A stretch of 64,000 nt of DNA, taken from the NCBI GenBank assembly GCA_963816975.1, contig CAWFMD010000006.1:992001-1056000 (forward strand). Direction: 5' to 3'. Position 1 is the first letter of the stretch; each line of letters starts with the position of its first letter. The notes under the pieces were generated by a model, which did not search any database, had not been told where the DNA came from, and saw only the letters and a list, made by a program, of their open reading frames with translations. The translations under genes and the position numbers were made by a program. The DNA comes from DASRIA01 sp963816975 (GTDB lineage Bacteria; Actinomycetota; Thermoleophilia; Solirubrobacterales; JBBDJG01). Positions 10,805 through 19,756 of this stretch are shown piece by piece.

Positions 10805-10947
10805 GAACCGCAACCGCCGCTCCCGCCTCCTAGGCGCTAGCCCCCACAGGCGGTGTTCGGTTCAACCGCCCTTACCGCCTATCCCCCAAAACGTCTGGGG
10901 GTTGGCTCGAAAGATCCGCGTCTTCGCTGGGACGGGTGGTTGAGGCC

Positions 10948-10953
10948 TAGGAT
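10948..10953 (+). promoter_or_regulatory. -10 element TAGGAT, leaderless start
   Basis: TAGGAT ends 8 bases before the GTG start at 10962. No Shine-Dalgarno sequence fits between them, so a leaderless message is likely. Confidence 0.5.
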
Positions 10954-10961
10954 CAATCACC

Positions 10962-13900
10962 GTGCGGCAAGGCCATCACAATCTCGTCCTCTCCCCCTCG
11001 GACCTCCACAACTACCTCGAGTGCCCGCATCTGACCCGAGCTTCGACCTGGAGGTTGTCAGCGGCGAGCTCGCGCGCCGAACGGCCGGACGGCCCGCGCC
11101 GATCTCGTCGCTCGCAAGGGCGACGAGCACGAGGCGGCCTATCTCCAGTCGCTCAAGGACGCCGGCCACGAGGTCGTCGAGATCCCGAGCGACGCCGGAC
11201 TGCCGCGGCGACGCCGCGGCGCCAAGCCACCCTCGACGCCATGCGCGCCGGCGCCGAGGTCATCTACCAGGGCGTCCTCTTCGACGGCGAGCGCTGGCGC
11301 GGCTACGCCGACTTCCTCCACCGCGTCGAGACGCCCGTCCGACCTCGGCGACTGGAGCTACGAGGTCGCCGACACGAAGCTCGCCCGCCGCGTCAAGCCC
11401 TACTTCCTGCTCCAGCTCTGCTTCTACTCCGAGCTGCTCGCGCGGCTGCAGGGCCGCGACCCCGAGCGCGATCCACGTCGTCCTCGGCACGCAGCGAGCG
11501 CAGAGCTTCCGCGCTCGCCGAGTTCGCCGCCTACTACCGCCGCGTCAAGCAGCGCTTCGTCGCGCGAGCTCGCCGCCGGCCTCGACGAGCACCTACCCCG
11601 ACCCCGTCGACCACTGCGAGCTCTGCCGCTGGGCCGAGCGCTGCGACGCGCGGCGCGACGCCGACGACCACCTCGGCCTCGTCGCGCAGCATGCGCCAGC
11701 GCCAGACGCTGCGCCTGAACGAGGCCGGCATCACGACCGTCGCGCGAGCTCGCGCCGCGCCGACCCGACACCGACGGCCGAAGCGGATCGCCGCAGGCCA
11801 CGTTCGAGACGCTCCGCCATCAGGCACGCTCCAGGCTCGACCAGCGCCGCACCGGCGACGCCCAGCTACGAGCTGCTCGCGCCCGAGGAGGCGCAGGGGC
11901 TTCGCGCGCCTGCCGCCGCCCGTCCGAGGGCGACCTCTTCTTCGACATGGAGGGCGACCCGTTCTTCGAGGACGGCCTCGAGTACCTGTTCGGCGTCATC
12001 TCGGTCGACGAGGCGCGAGCCGCGGTTCACGGCGTTCTGGGCGCACGAACCGCGCCGAGGAGAAGCGGCGTTCGAGGACTTCATCGACTTCGTGCTGCGA
12101 GCGCCTCGAGCGCTACCCCGACATGCACGTCTACCACTACGCCCCCTACGAGCCGACCGCGCTCAAGCGGCTGATGGGCCTGCACGCGACGCGCGAGGAC
12201 GAGGTCGACCACCTGCTGCGCCAGGAGGTGCTCGTCGACCTCTACAAGGTCGTGCGCCAGGGGCTGCGGATCTCGCAGCCGAGCTACTCGATCAAGAAGG
12301 TCGAGGCGTTCTACATGGAGCGAGCGCGACACGGCCGGGTCACCGACGGCGGCGAGTCGATCGTCGCGTTCGAGCGAGTTCCTCGAGACGGGCGACCAGC
12401 AGCATGCTCGAGGCGATCGAGCGCTACAACGAGGACGACTGCCGTCTCGACGCTGCTGCTGCGCGACTGGCTGCTCGAGCGGCGCGACGAGGCGATCGAG
12501 CGCTTCGGGGCCGAGATCGCCTGGCAAGGCACCGCCCGAGGCGCGCGAGCGCACCGAGGAGGCGCGCCGAGGCGGACGAGCTCGACGCGCTGCGCGACGC
12601 GCTCTGCTGGCCGGCGTGCCGGACGACCTCGCCGAGCGCGACCGGCGAGCGAGCGCGCGCGCTGGCTGCTCGCGCAGCTGCTCGACTACCACCGCCGCGA
12701 GGCCAAGCCGGCGTGGTGGGCGTACTTCGACCGCCTCGACGCTGACGCTCGAGCGAGCTGACCGACGAGGACGCCGAGGCGCTCGGCGGCCTGCGCCGAC
12801 GCCGGCGTCGAGCCCGACAGCCGCGACCAAGCGCTCGCTGATCTACACGCTCGAGTTTCCCGCCGCAGGAGCACAAGATCGGCCCGGGCGGCTGCGTCGA
12901 CCCGCGACCGGCAGGGAAGGGCGTCGACCGTCGAGTCGATCGACGACGCGACGGGACGTCTGAGATCGTGCGCGGCGCAAGGCGCGGGCCGACGAGCCGC
13001 TGCCGCGCGCGCTGATCCCCGGCGGGCCGTACGACACCAAGGAGCAGCGCGAAGGCGCTGCGGCGCTCGGCGCCGACGTCGTCGAGCGCGGCCTCGACGC
13101 CGATGGCCGCTACCGCGCGCTTGCGCGACATCCTCCGGCGCGAGCTGCCGCGCACGAGCGCGCGTCGCGCCGGCGAGCCGCTCCAGGCCGGCGCGTTCGA
13201 CCTCGAGCAGGCGAAGGAGGTCGCCGCCGGCCTCGACGACAGCTACCTGTTCATCCAGGGCCCGCCCGGCTCGGGCAAGACCTACGCACGGCGCGCACCT
13301 GATCGTCGACCTGCTCGCGCGCGGCGCGCGGGTCGGCGTGGCCTCCAGCAGCCACGAGGCGATCCACAACCTGCTCGGCGAGGTCGAGCGCTTCGCCGAG
13401 AGAGCGGCTCGAGTTCACGCGGGCTGAAGAAGTCATCGCGAGCGAGGACTCGGTGTTCGAGTCGCGAGCTCGACGAGCCGTCGATCGAGAACTCCGACGA
13501 CAACGAGCGACTTCGCCGACCGGCGACGTGCAGCTGGTCGCCGGCACCGCCTGGCTGTTCGCGCGCGAGGAGATGGACGGCACGCTCGACTACCTGTTCG
13601 TCGACGAGGCCGGGCAGGTCTCGCTGGCCGACGCGCTCGCGATCGGCACCGCCGCGCGCAACCTCGTCCTGCTCGGCGACCCGCTGCAGCTCGCCCAGGT
13701 CTCGCAGGCGATCCATCCGCCCGGGGCCGGGCGCGTCGGTGCTCGAGCATCTGCTCGGCGACGAGACGCACGATCCCGCGCCGACCGCGGCCTGTTCATC
13801 GACCAGACGCGCCGCATGCACCCCGACGTCTGCGCGTTCATCTCGGAGGCGGTCTACGAGGGCCGGCTCGAGTCGATCGAGGACTGCGCGCGGCAGACGA

Positions 13901-14421
13901 TCGACGCGCCGGCGAGCCTGACCGGGACGGGCGTCCGCTACGATCCCGGTCGAGCACGAGGGCAACACCCGCCAGTCGCCGGAGGAGGCGGACGCGATCG
14001 CCGACGCGGATCGGCGACCTGCGTCGGCGGCGCGCTACACGCGACGCCGACGGCGACGACGCGCCCGCTGCGCGCACGACGACATCATGGTCGTCACGCC
14101 CTACAACGCCCAGGTGCGCTGCCTGCGCGAGCGCCTGCCCGACGGCGTGCGCGTCGGCACCGTCGACAAGTTCCAGGGCCAGGAGGCCGCCGTCGTGTTC
14201 TTCTCGATGGCGACGTCGAGCGGCGCCGAGCTCCCGCGCAACCTCGAGTTCCTGTTCAGCCGCAACCGCCTCAACGTCGCGATCTCGCGGGCGCGGTGCC
14301 TGGCGGTGCTGGTTGCAGCCCGGAGCTGCTGCACATCCGCTGCCGGTATGCGGAGCAGATGCGGCTGGTCAACGCGCTGTGCCGGCTGGTGGAGGTGGCG
14401 CGGAACCAGCAGGGACGGTAG
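10962..14421 (+). pseudogene. TM0106-type RecB-like nuclease fused to superfamily I helicase, multiply frameshifted
   Basis: Restoring the frame gives about 1,150 residues. The N-terminus reads NLVLSPSDLHNYLECPHLTR, the Cas4/RecB-like start with its first cysteine. A later segment, VDHCELCRWAERC near 11610-11645, supplies the remaining cysteines of a 4Fe-4S-type nuclease. A 3-5 exonuclease-like region follows (LFFDMEGDPFFEDGLEYLFG near 11935-11990, and RYNEDDCRLD near 12420). The helicase part has Walker A as IQGPPGSGKTY near 13255, a Walker B-like YLFVDEAGQVSLADAL near 13590, a motif reading FIDQTRRMHPDV near 13800, and C-terminal motifs GTVDKFQGQEAAVVF and FSRNRLNVAISRAR near 14155-14290. 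About 18 or more frame changes separate intact motifs. At least six are explained by one extra A that turns a CGG-like codon into CGAG. The gene is convergent with recQ. Confidence 0.75.
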
Positions 14422-14440
14422 TTGGCTCGCGGCTGGGGCT

Positions 14441-16526
14441 CTACGACAGCGTCGCAAGCGCGACCGGCACGACGGCCTCGCGCGCCGGCTCGCCGCAGCT
14501 GGCCGCCGACCATCGCGAGCGTCCAGCCGGAGATGCGCTGGTCGTCGAGCAGGACGCCGGTCCCGGGCGGTGGGGCGCGCGGTGATCGTGAAGGCCCCGC
14601 GCACGTTGGCGGCCTGCTGCACGGCGTTGGCCATCTCCCGCTGGGGTGGGCGGGCCTCGGTGCGCGCGATCAGGGCGAGGTGCTCGACGCCGAGCTCGCC
14701 GGCGAGCCGCTCCGCCAAGCCGGCGCAGACGTCGCCCAGGCGCGCGGACGGAACGCTCGTCACCCACGCGACCGGCGTGCCCGCGCCGCGCAGGATGTCG
14801 GCGAGCGCAACCACGATCTCGTCGTCGAGCCGGCCGGCACGCAGCCCGCGCTCGATGGCCGGCCACCAGCCGCCGTCGCCCACGCGCGCGAGCGCCCAGC
14901 CCGGCTCGGTCCGCGCGTCCTCGGGGATCTTGCGCATCGTCCCGTCGGCGTCCGGCGCCATCTTGCGCACCTCGAGCTCGATCGGCCGCGAGCGCAGATG
15001 GCGCTGCGCCAGCTCGACGAGCGCGGCTGCCGGCGGCTGCGGCGAAGCGCGGCGCCGTGCACACCGAGCAGCGCCCGCAGTCTCGCGGGTCGGGGTCGTC
15101 GAGCTCCTCCTGCAGGACGCGCATCAGGCAGCGGCCGTCGGTGCCGTACGCGGCCATCGCCTTCTGCTCGGCGCGGCGCAGCGCGGTGACCTGCGCGTAG
15201 CGCTCGGCGTCGTAGCGCCAGTCGCGCTCGGCACGGCCAGCCAGCGGCGTGCCGTCGCGCCGGACCGCGCCCTCCACGTCGAGGATCTTCAGCATCGCCT
15301 CGATGCGGCCCATGCCGAGGTTGACCACGCTCATCAGCTCGCGGGTCGTGCGGCCTCCCGCACCGGCGATCTCCAGCTCGTCGAGCACGGCGCGCACGCG
15401 CTCCTGCGCCGGGAACGCCTGCTCGATGAAGAAGTCCTGGATGCGGCGGTCCTCGCCGCCGCGCAGCAGGATCACGTCGGCGTGATCGACGCCGCGCCCG
15501 GCGCGGCCCGACCTGCTGGTAGTAGGAGACCACCGAGCCGGGCGCCTGGAAGTGCACCACGAACGTCAGGTCGGCCTTGTCGTAGCCCATGCCGAGCGCG
15601 CTCGTCGCGACCACGCCTTGATCTCGTTGCGCAGCAGGCGCTCCTCGGTGGCGATCCGCTCGTCGGTCTCCTGGTCGCCGCTGTAGGCGAGCGCATCGAT
15701 CCCGTTGGCGGTCAGGAATGTCGCGACCTGCTCGGCGTCGCGCTTGGTCAGCGTGTAGACGATGCCGGAGCCCGGCAGGGAGGGGAGGTGCTCGACCAGC
15801 CACGCGAGCCGCTCCGCCGGGCGCGGCAGCTCGAGCGCCTCGAGGCGCAGGCTCGTGCGCGCGAGCGGGCCGCGGTAGGAGCGCAGCGGCTTGTCGTCCC
15901 GGGTGGCCAGTTGCTCCATCACGTCGCCCACCACGCGGTCGTTGGCGGTCGCGGTGGTCCCGAGCACGGCGACGTCGGGGCCGAGCGCGTCGAGCATGTC
16001 CTTCACGCGCCGGTAGTCGGGACGGAAGTCGTGCCCCCAGTCGGATATGCAGTGCGCCTCGTCGATCACCAGCAGCCCGACCGAGGTCGGCGAACAGGGG
16101 CAGCATGTCGTCACGGAAGCGCGGGTTGTTGAGCCGCTCCGGGCTGATCAGCAGCAGGTCGATCGTGCCGTCGGCGAGCAGCTCGCCGACCGCGTCCCAC
16201 TCGTCGCGGTTGGTGCTGTTGATCGTGTGCGCGCGCAGCCCGAGCCGCTGCGCCGCGGCGATCTGGTTGCGCATCAGCGCCAGCAGCGGGCTGATGATCA
16301 GCGTCGGACCGGCGCCGGCCTCGCGCAGCAGCGCCGTGGCGACGAAGTACACCGCCGACTTGCCCCATCCGGTGCGCTGGACGCAGAGCACCCGGGCGCG
16401 GTCGTCGACGACGTCAGGGATCGCCTCGAGCTGGTCGGGGCGGAACTCCGCCGCCGGGTCCCCGGTGAGCGTGCGCAGGCGCTCCAGGGCGGTTGCGTCG
16501 AACTTGTCTGATGTGGTGGTGGCCAC
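14441..16526 (-). pseudogene. recQ: RecQ-family DNA helicase with phosphoribosyltransferase-like C-terminus, frameshifted
   Basis: The start is GTG 16524-16526 (MATTTSDKFDATALERL). The helicase core has a RecQ-type Walker A (VLCVQRTGWGKSAVYF), the box VIDEAHCISDWGHDFRPDYR near 16040, GIVYTLTKRDAEQVATFL near 15740, and motif VI as QQVGRAGRG near 15505 after a frame repair. A zinc-binding segment near 15050-15100 reads RDCGRCSVCTAP. The distal part (TPVAWVTSVPSARLGDVCAG and then LLLDDQ-like residues near 14550) resembles a phosphoribosyltransferase fold, a fusion seen in actinobacterial RecQ proteins of about 700 residues. Frame changes lie near 16090, 15605, 15515, 15040 and 14590. The 20-base gap to the convergent nuclease-helicase gene leaves no room for a terminator. 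Confidence 0.8.
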
Positions 16527-16616
16527 GGGTGTCCCATCGTGGCAGGCCGCCGTGACCCTCTGAGCTCGTCCTTGACGCCCGCGTCGACCAGCGGCTCATT
16601 GGCTGCCCAAAACAAC

Positions 16617-16640
16617 GAAAGCCCGCCGAAGCGGGCTTTC
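16617..16640 (-). terminator. Intrinsic terminator of the cold-shock gene
   Basis: A perfect 10-bp stem (GAAAGCCCGC / GCGGGCTTTC) closes a UUCG tetraloop when read on the minus strand, followed by GTTGTTTT. It lies 23 bases beyond the cold-shock stop codon. Confidence 0.85.
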
Positions 16641-16662
16641 GATCAAGGCTGCGAAGTAACGC

Positions 16663-16866
16663 CTAGACCAGAGTGACGTTGGCCGCCTTCGGGCCCTTGT
16701 CGCTCGGCTGCGTCTCGTACGAGACCTTCTGGCCTTCATCCAGGGACTTGTAGCCCTCGCCACCGATGGCGGTGTGATGGACGAACAGGTCCTTGCTGCC
16801 GTCCTCGGGCGTGATGAAGCCGAAGCCCTTGTCGGCGTTGAACCACTTGACTGTTCCGGTTGGCAT
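16663..16866 (-). CDS. Cold-shock protein (CspA family)
   Basis: This 67-residue protein is a single OB-fold cold-shock domain. It binds single-stranded RNA and DNA as a chaperone. The sequence has RNP1-like KGFGFITPEDG (residues 14-24) and RNP2-like LFVHHTAI (residues 27-34), with the usual TVKWFNADKG start. The length matches the family exactly. A strong ribosome-binding site (GGAGG, 6 bases upstream) supports ATG 16864-16866. It is monocistronic: a terminator follows at once, and the upstream region is shared with the divergent membrane-protein gene. The leader of about 100 bases contains a hairpin at 16947-16962, in keeping with leader-based control known for csp genes. Confidence 0.95.
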   Translation of the reverse strand: MPTGTVKWFNADKGFGFITPEDGSKDLFVHHTAIGGEGYKSLDEGQKVSYETQPSDKGPKAANVTLV

Positions 16867-16946
16867 ATTTTGCCTCCACGGTCATGTGCTGGCCTACGCG
16901 GAGGATGCTCTGTGAACAGCAACAACGCCAACCTGCACTGCTGAGA

Positions 16947-16962
16947 CCAGACGTGTGTCTGG
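16947..16962. other. Small inverted repeat in the csp leader or divergent promoter region
   Basis: CCAGAC-GTGT-GTCTGG forms a 6-bp stem with a 4-base loop. It lies 80 bases upstream of the cold-shock start and 27 bases upstream of the divergent gene. It may be an RNA leader hairpin or an operator. Confidence 0.4.
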
Positions 16963-16988
16963 CCCTTACTGATCGCGGAGTGTAGCTC

Positions 16989-17942
16989 GTGGCCGGGCAG
17001 TTTGACCTGATCGCTCGCATCCGCGGCTACGGCCGCCGCCACCGCACGCTGATCACCGTGGTCGGCTCGGTGGCCACGGCGGCGATCCTCGCCTACGTGC
17101 TCTCCGGGCGCCGCGACGAGTTCAGGACCGCGCTCTCCGACGCATCGGCCTGGGTCTTGGCGGTGACCGTGCTGCTGCAGATCGTGGCGCTGGTCTCGCG
17201 CAGCGAGGCGTGGCATCTGACGATCGAGGCGGCCGGCGGCACCGTCGCCCGCCGCGTGCTCTACCGGGCGTCGGGCGTGGGCGTGCTCGGCAGCATCCTC
17301 AACAACCAGCTCGGCGTCGCGGCCCGGATCACCGCGCTGCGGCGCTCCTCCGCGGCGGTCAGCCCCCAGGTGCCGACGCTGATCGCCGCGGAGTTCCCGA
17401 TCCTCGCGATCGAGGCGACGCTGGCTGCACTGACGTCCTTCACGCTCGTGGGCCCGCTCGGCCTTGCGTGGTGGCTGCCGCTCGTCTGCCTCGCGGTGAT
17501 CATCACCATCAGCGCGGGGCTGCGGCATCTCGCGCTGCGCACGGGGCGCCAGCTGTGGATGGGCCTCACCGTGCTCCGCCGCCTGCGCGCCGGCAGCCGG
17601 GTCGTGGGCTTCGTGCTCGTCGCCGTGTTCGCGCAGATCTTCCGCAACTGGATGCTGCTCCACGCGGTCGGCGTCGATGCCTCGTTCTTCGACGCGATCG
17701 CGGTGCTGATCGCGGTCGTGACGCTCGCCCAGCTACCGGTCGGACCGAGCGTCGGCGCTGCCGCGGCGGTGCTCATCCTGGGCAGCGAAGGAGTCGCCGC
17801 CGCAGCGGCCGCGGGCGTGCTGCTGACCGCCACGGGCACGTTTGGCGGCGTGCTCTTCCTGGCGTGGGCCGGCGCCGACCACCTCTGGTACTTCAGCCCC
17901 CGGGCGACCGCGCGGCGCGCGCGTGCGCTCGGCCGCAAGTAA
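16989..17942 (+). CDS. Flippase-like integral membrane protein (lysylphosphatidylglycerol synthase TM / UPF0104-like)
   Basis: The protein has 317 residues with about seven or eight hydrophobic helices, beginning with TLITVVGSVATAAILAYVLS at residues 19-38. Short basic loops lie between them, and the C-terminus is basic (ARRARALGRK). The pattern of an early SxRSEAWHLT-like loop, an NNQLG motif (GSILNNQLGVAARITALR) and a late P-V-G-P-S-V-G stretch fits the LPG_synthase_TM/AglD-like family, whose members flip or modify lipids. The catalytic GNAT-like domain of MprF is absent, so this is the membrane part alone. The start is GTG 16989; no strong ribosome-binding site is visible. The gene is divergent from the cold-shock gene. 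Its substrate is unknown. Confidence 0.75.
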   Translation: MAGQFDLIARIRGYGRRHRTLITVVGSVATAAILAYVLSGRRDEFRTALSDASAWVLAVTVLLQIVALVSRSEAWHLTIEAAGGTVARRVLYRASGVGVLGSILNNQLGVAARITALRRSSAAVSPQVPTLIAAEFPILAIEATLAALTSFTLVGPLGLAWWLPLVCLAVIITISAGLRHLALRTGRQLWMGLTVLRRLRAGSRVVGFVLVAVFAQIFRNWMLLHAVGVDASFFDAIAVLIAVVTLAQLPVGPSVGAAAAVLILGSEGVAAAAAAGVLLTATGTFGGVLFLAWAGADHLWYFSPRATARRARALGRK

Positions 17943-17971
17943 GCCGAGCCGGCTCCAGCGCGGGTCGCGGT

Positions 17972-18656
17972 TACCGCCCCGCCGCGCCTCCATCGTCCGA
18001 CAGCGCCGCCACGGCCGCCGCGACGCTGACCGTCTCCCCATCCGCCCGCGCCACGACCTCGAACGTCTTCCCGCGCGGCGTCCGGCACCGCCAGCACCTG
18101 CGCGCACACCTTCGCGAGGTCCGCGCGTGAGATGCGGCCCTCGGCCACATCGCCCTGTGACACGGCCAGCGGCTCGCCGCCGGCGGCGTCGGTGAGCCAG
18201 CCGGGGCGCACGATGCAGTAGGGCACGCCGGAGGCGCGGACCAGCTCCTCCGCCCGCGCCTTCCACCCGAGGCTGGTCGGCTCCACGTCCTGGTAGTGCT
18301 CCGGGCGCGTGGCGTGAATGGTCGACACGAACAGCACCAGGTCGACGCCCGCCGCAGTCGCCTGCTCGAGGACGTGACCCGTGCCGACGTAGTCCACCGT
18401 CTCCGCGTCGTTGCCGCGCTCCGCGGTGCTGCAGGTCGCGATGATCACCGCGCTCGCGCCGGCGATCGCCTCGCTCAGGGTCTCGGCGTGGCGCACGTCG
18501 CCGACGAACTGCGGCACGTCCGGGCACACCTCCTGGCCCTTGGCCGCGTCGCGGACCAGGGCGCGCACCGGGCACGCCGTGCTCGACCAGGCGCTCGACG
18601 ACCATGCGGCCGGTGCGGCCGGTTGCTCCGATGACGAGGACGGGCCCCTCCGACAT
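17972..18656 (-). pseudogene. NAD(P)-binding atypical SDR (NmrA-like), two frameshifts
   Basis: The start is ATG 18654-18656 (MSEGPVLVIGATGRTGRMVV), with the glycine-rich dinucleotide motif GATGRTG. A one-base insertion near 18570 moves the frame to VRALVRDAAKGQEVCPDV and on through SAVIIATCSTAERG, VLFVSTIHATRPEHYQD and YCIVRPGWLTDAAGGEP, all typical of the SDR_a5 group. A second indel near 18070-18078 restores an end reading FEVVARADGETVSVAAA before TAA at 17972-17974. The repaired protein is about 227 residues. It resembles UOS/dTSR1-like NAD(P)H-binding proteins. It follows the flippase-like gene convergently. Confidence 0.75.
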
Positions 18657-18666
18657 CTCGTGACAA

Positions 18667-18672
18667 ACGCTA
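18667..18672 (-). promoter_or_regulatory. -10 element TAGCGT of the SDR gene
   Basis: On the minus strand TAGCGT ends 10 bases before ATG 18656. The divergent polysaccharide-lyase-like gene has its own -10 element at 18753. Confidence 0.4.
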
Positions 18673-18752
18673 CACCTCGCCCGCATCGCAGGCGCCGCCG
18701 CGCGCTGCGCCCCGCCACCCCGCGCTCCGCCTCACGCAACCGCCCACCCCGC

Positions 18753-18758
18753 TAGGGT
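18753..18758 (+). promoter_or_regulatory. -10 element TAGGGT, leaderless start
   Basis: TAGGGT ends 7 bases before GTG 18766. This favours the GTG at 18766 over the GTG at 18757, which overlaps the -10 element. Confidence 0.55.
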
Positions 18759-18765
18759 GCGCCCC

Positions 18766-19749
18766 GTGCCGCTGGACATCCTCCGGCGCCTCGCATTGCT
18801 GGCAGTCGTCTTGGCCGTAGCCCTGCCAGCCTCCCGGGCCATCAGCGAGGCCGAGTCGTCCGCCACTGCGGCGGGCAAGCGGGTCGCGTCGCAGAGCGGC
18901 TCCGGCCGCGTGACCTTCCGCGCCGACGCCCGCAAGCGCGGCGGCTGGCCGGCGGAGTGGGCCGGCCTCTCCTGCGAGCACTTCACGCGCGTCTCGCAGG
19001 TCAGGCACCCGGTCGCGCAGGGCCGGCGCGCGTATCGCATCCGCCTTCAGGAGGGCGACGACAGCTTCGGCGAGCGCTGCGAGCTGGGCATGGCCAACAC
19101 CGCCTGGGATCGCATCGACCGCGTGGGCGGCTCGCGCGTGCTGTTCCACAACGGCACCGAGTCGTGGATCGCGCAGCAGATCATGCTCCACCCGCAGGTG
19201 TTCGCGTTCTGCGGCACCGAGTGCGGGCTCGACTACGACGGCGGCCTCGTGCAGCAGCTCAAGCAGACCGGCGAGTGCGGGACGCCGGCCAACGGGATCG
19301 TGACCCGCAACCTGCCCGGGATCGGGGTCGTGCTCGAGCACCGCAACTCGGCCGAGAACGACTGCGGCAACGCGGAGATGAAGTCGCTGTGGCAGGTGCC
19401 GGTCCGCCGCGGCCGCTGGATCCGCATCCTCCAGCACGTGCGCTGGTCCACCGACCGCGACACGGGCTACATCGCCACGTGGATCAACGGGCGGCCCATG
19501 GAGCCGGCGCTCGACGGCCTCGAGCGCCGCGTCACCCGCGTCGGCCGCGAGGTCCGCATCCACACCTGGACGCTGAAGGACGGCCCGGGCATCGAGCGCC
19601 TGCCGCAGTGCCGCTCGTATCCGTGCGCGCACCTGCGAAACGGCATCTACCGCGACTCGCGCGTGGACGGCGACAGCATCGTCTACGTGGACGGCACGGC
19701 CGTCGCGGAGACACGCCGCGCGGCCGTCCGGGCGTCGCGCGGCCGGTAA
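18766..19749 (+). CDS. Secreted polysaccharide lyase-like protein (heparin lyase I / PL20-type fold)
   Basis: The protein has about 327 residues. It begins with a signal peptide (basic LRR, then a hydrophobic stretch LALLAVVLAVALPASRA), so it is exported. The rest reads as a jelly-roll lyase: RIRLQEGDDSFGERCELGM, then FHNGTESWIAQQIMLHPQVF, then SLWQVPVRRGRWIRILQHVR and GYIATWINGRPM. This pattern (an exposed E-R-C/S-E strand, a WxxH-type strand, then a W-Q/H-V-x-W-S segment before IxxWxNG) fits PF14099-like heparin-lyase or glucuronan-lyase relatives. Several cysteine pairs (residues about 70, 104, 145-150) suggest disulfides. The true substrate cannot be read from the sequence. The gene stands alone between a divergent SDR gene and a convergent copper enzyme gene. 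Confidence 0.65.
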   Translation: MPLDILRRLALLAVVLAVALPASRAISEAESSATAAGKRVASQSGSGRVTFRADARKRGGWPAEWAGLSCEHFTRVSQVRHPVAQGRRAYRIRLQEGDDSFGERCELGMANTAWDRIDRVGGSRVLFHNGTESWIAQQIMLHPQVFAFCGTECGLDYDGGLVQQLKQTGECGTPANGIVTRNLPGIGVVLEHRNSAENDCGNAEMKSLWQVPVRRGRWIRILQHVRWSTDRDTGYIATWINGRPMEPALDGLERRVTRVGREVRIHTWTLKDGPGIERLPQCRSYPCAHLRNGIYRDSRVDGDSIVYVDGTAVAETRRAAVRASRGR

Positions 19750-19756
19750 ACGTCGG

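Noticed and set aside
10890..10911. CCCCC-AAAACGTCT-GGGGG hairpin as a terminator
   Set aside because: The stem is only five base pairs and no T-run follows on either strand.
14087..16132. 681-residue plus-strand frame joining the helicase end to the recQ region
   Set aside because: Only the first 90 residues are real helicase sequence. The rest is antisense to recQ.
17261..18739. 492-residue minus-strand frame
   Set aside because: Only its first part covers the SDR gene after a frameshift. The remainder is antisense to the flippase-like gene.
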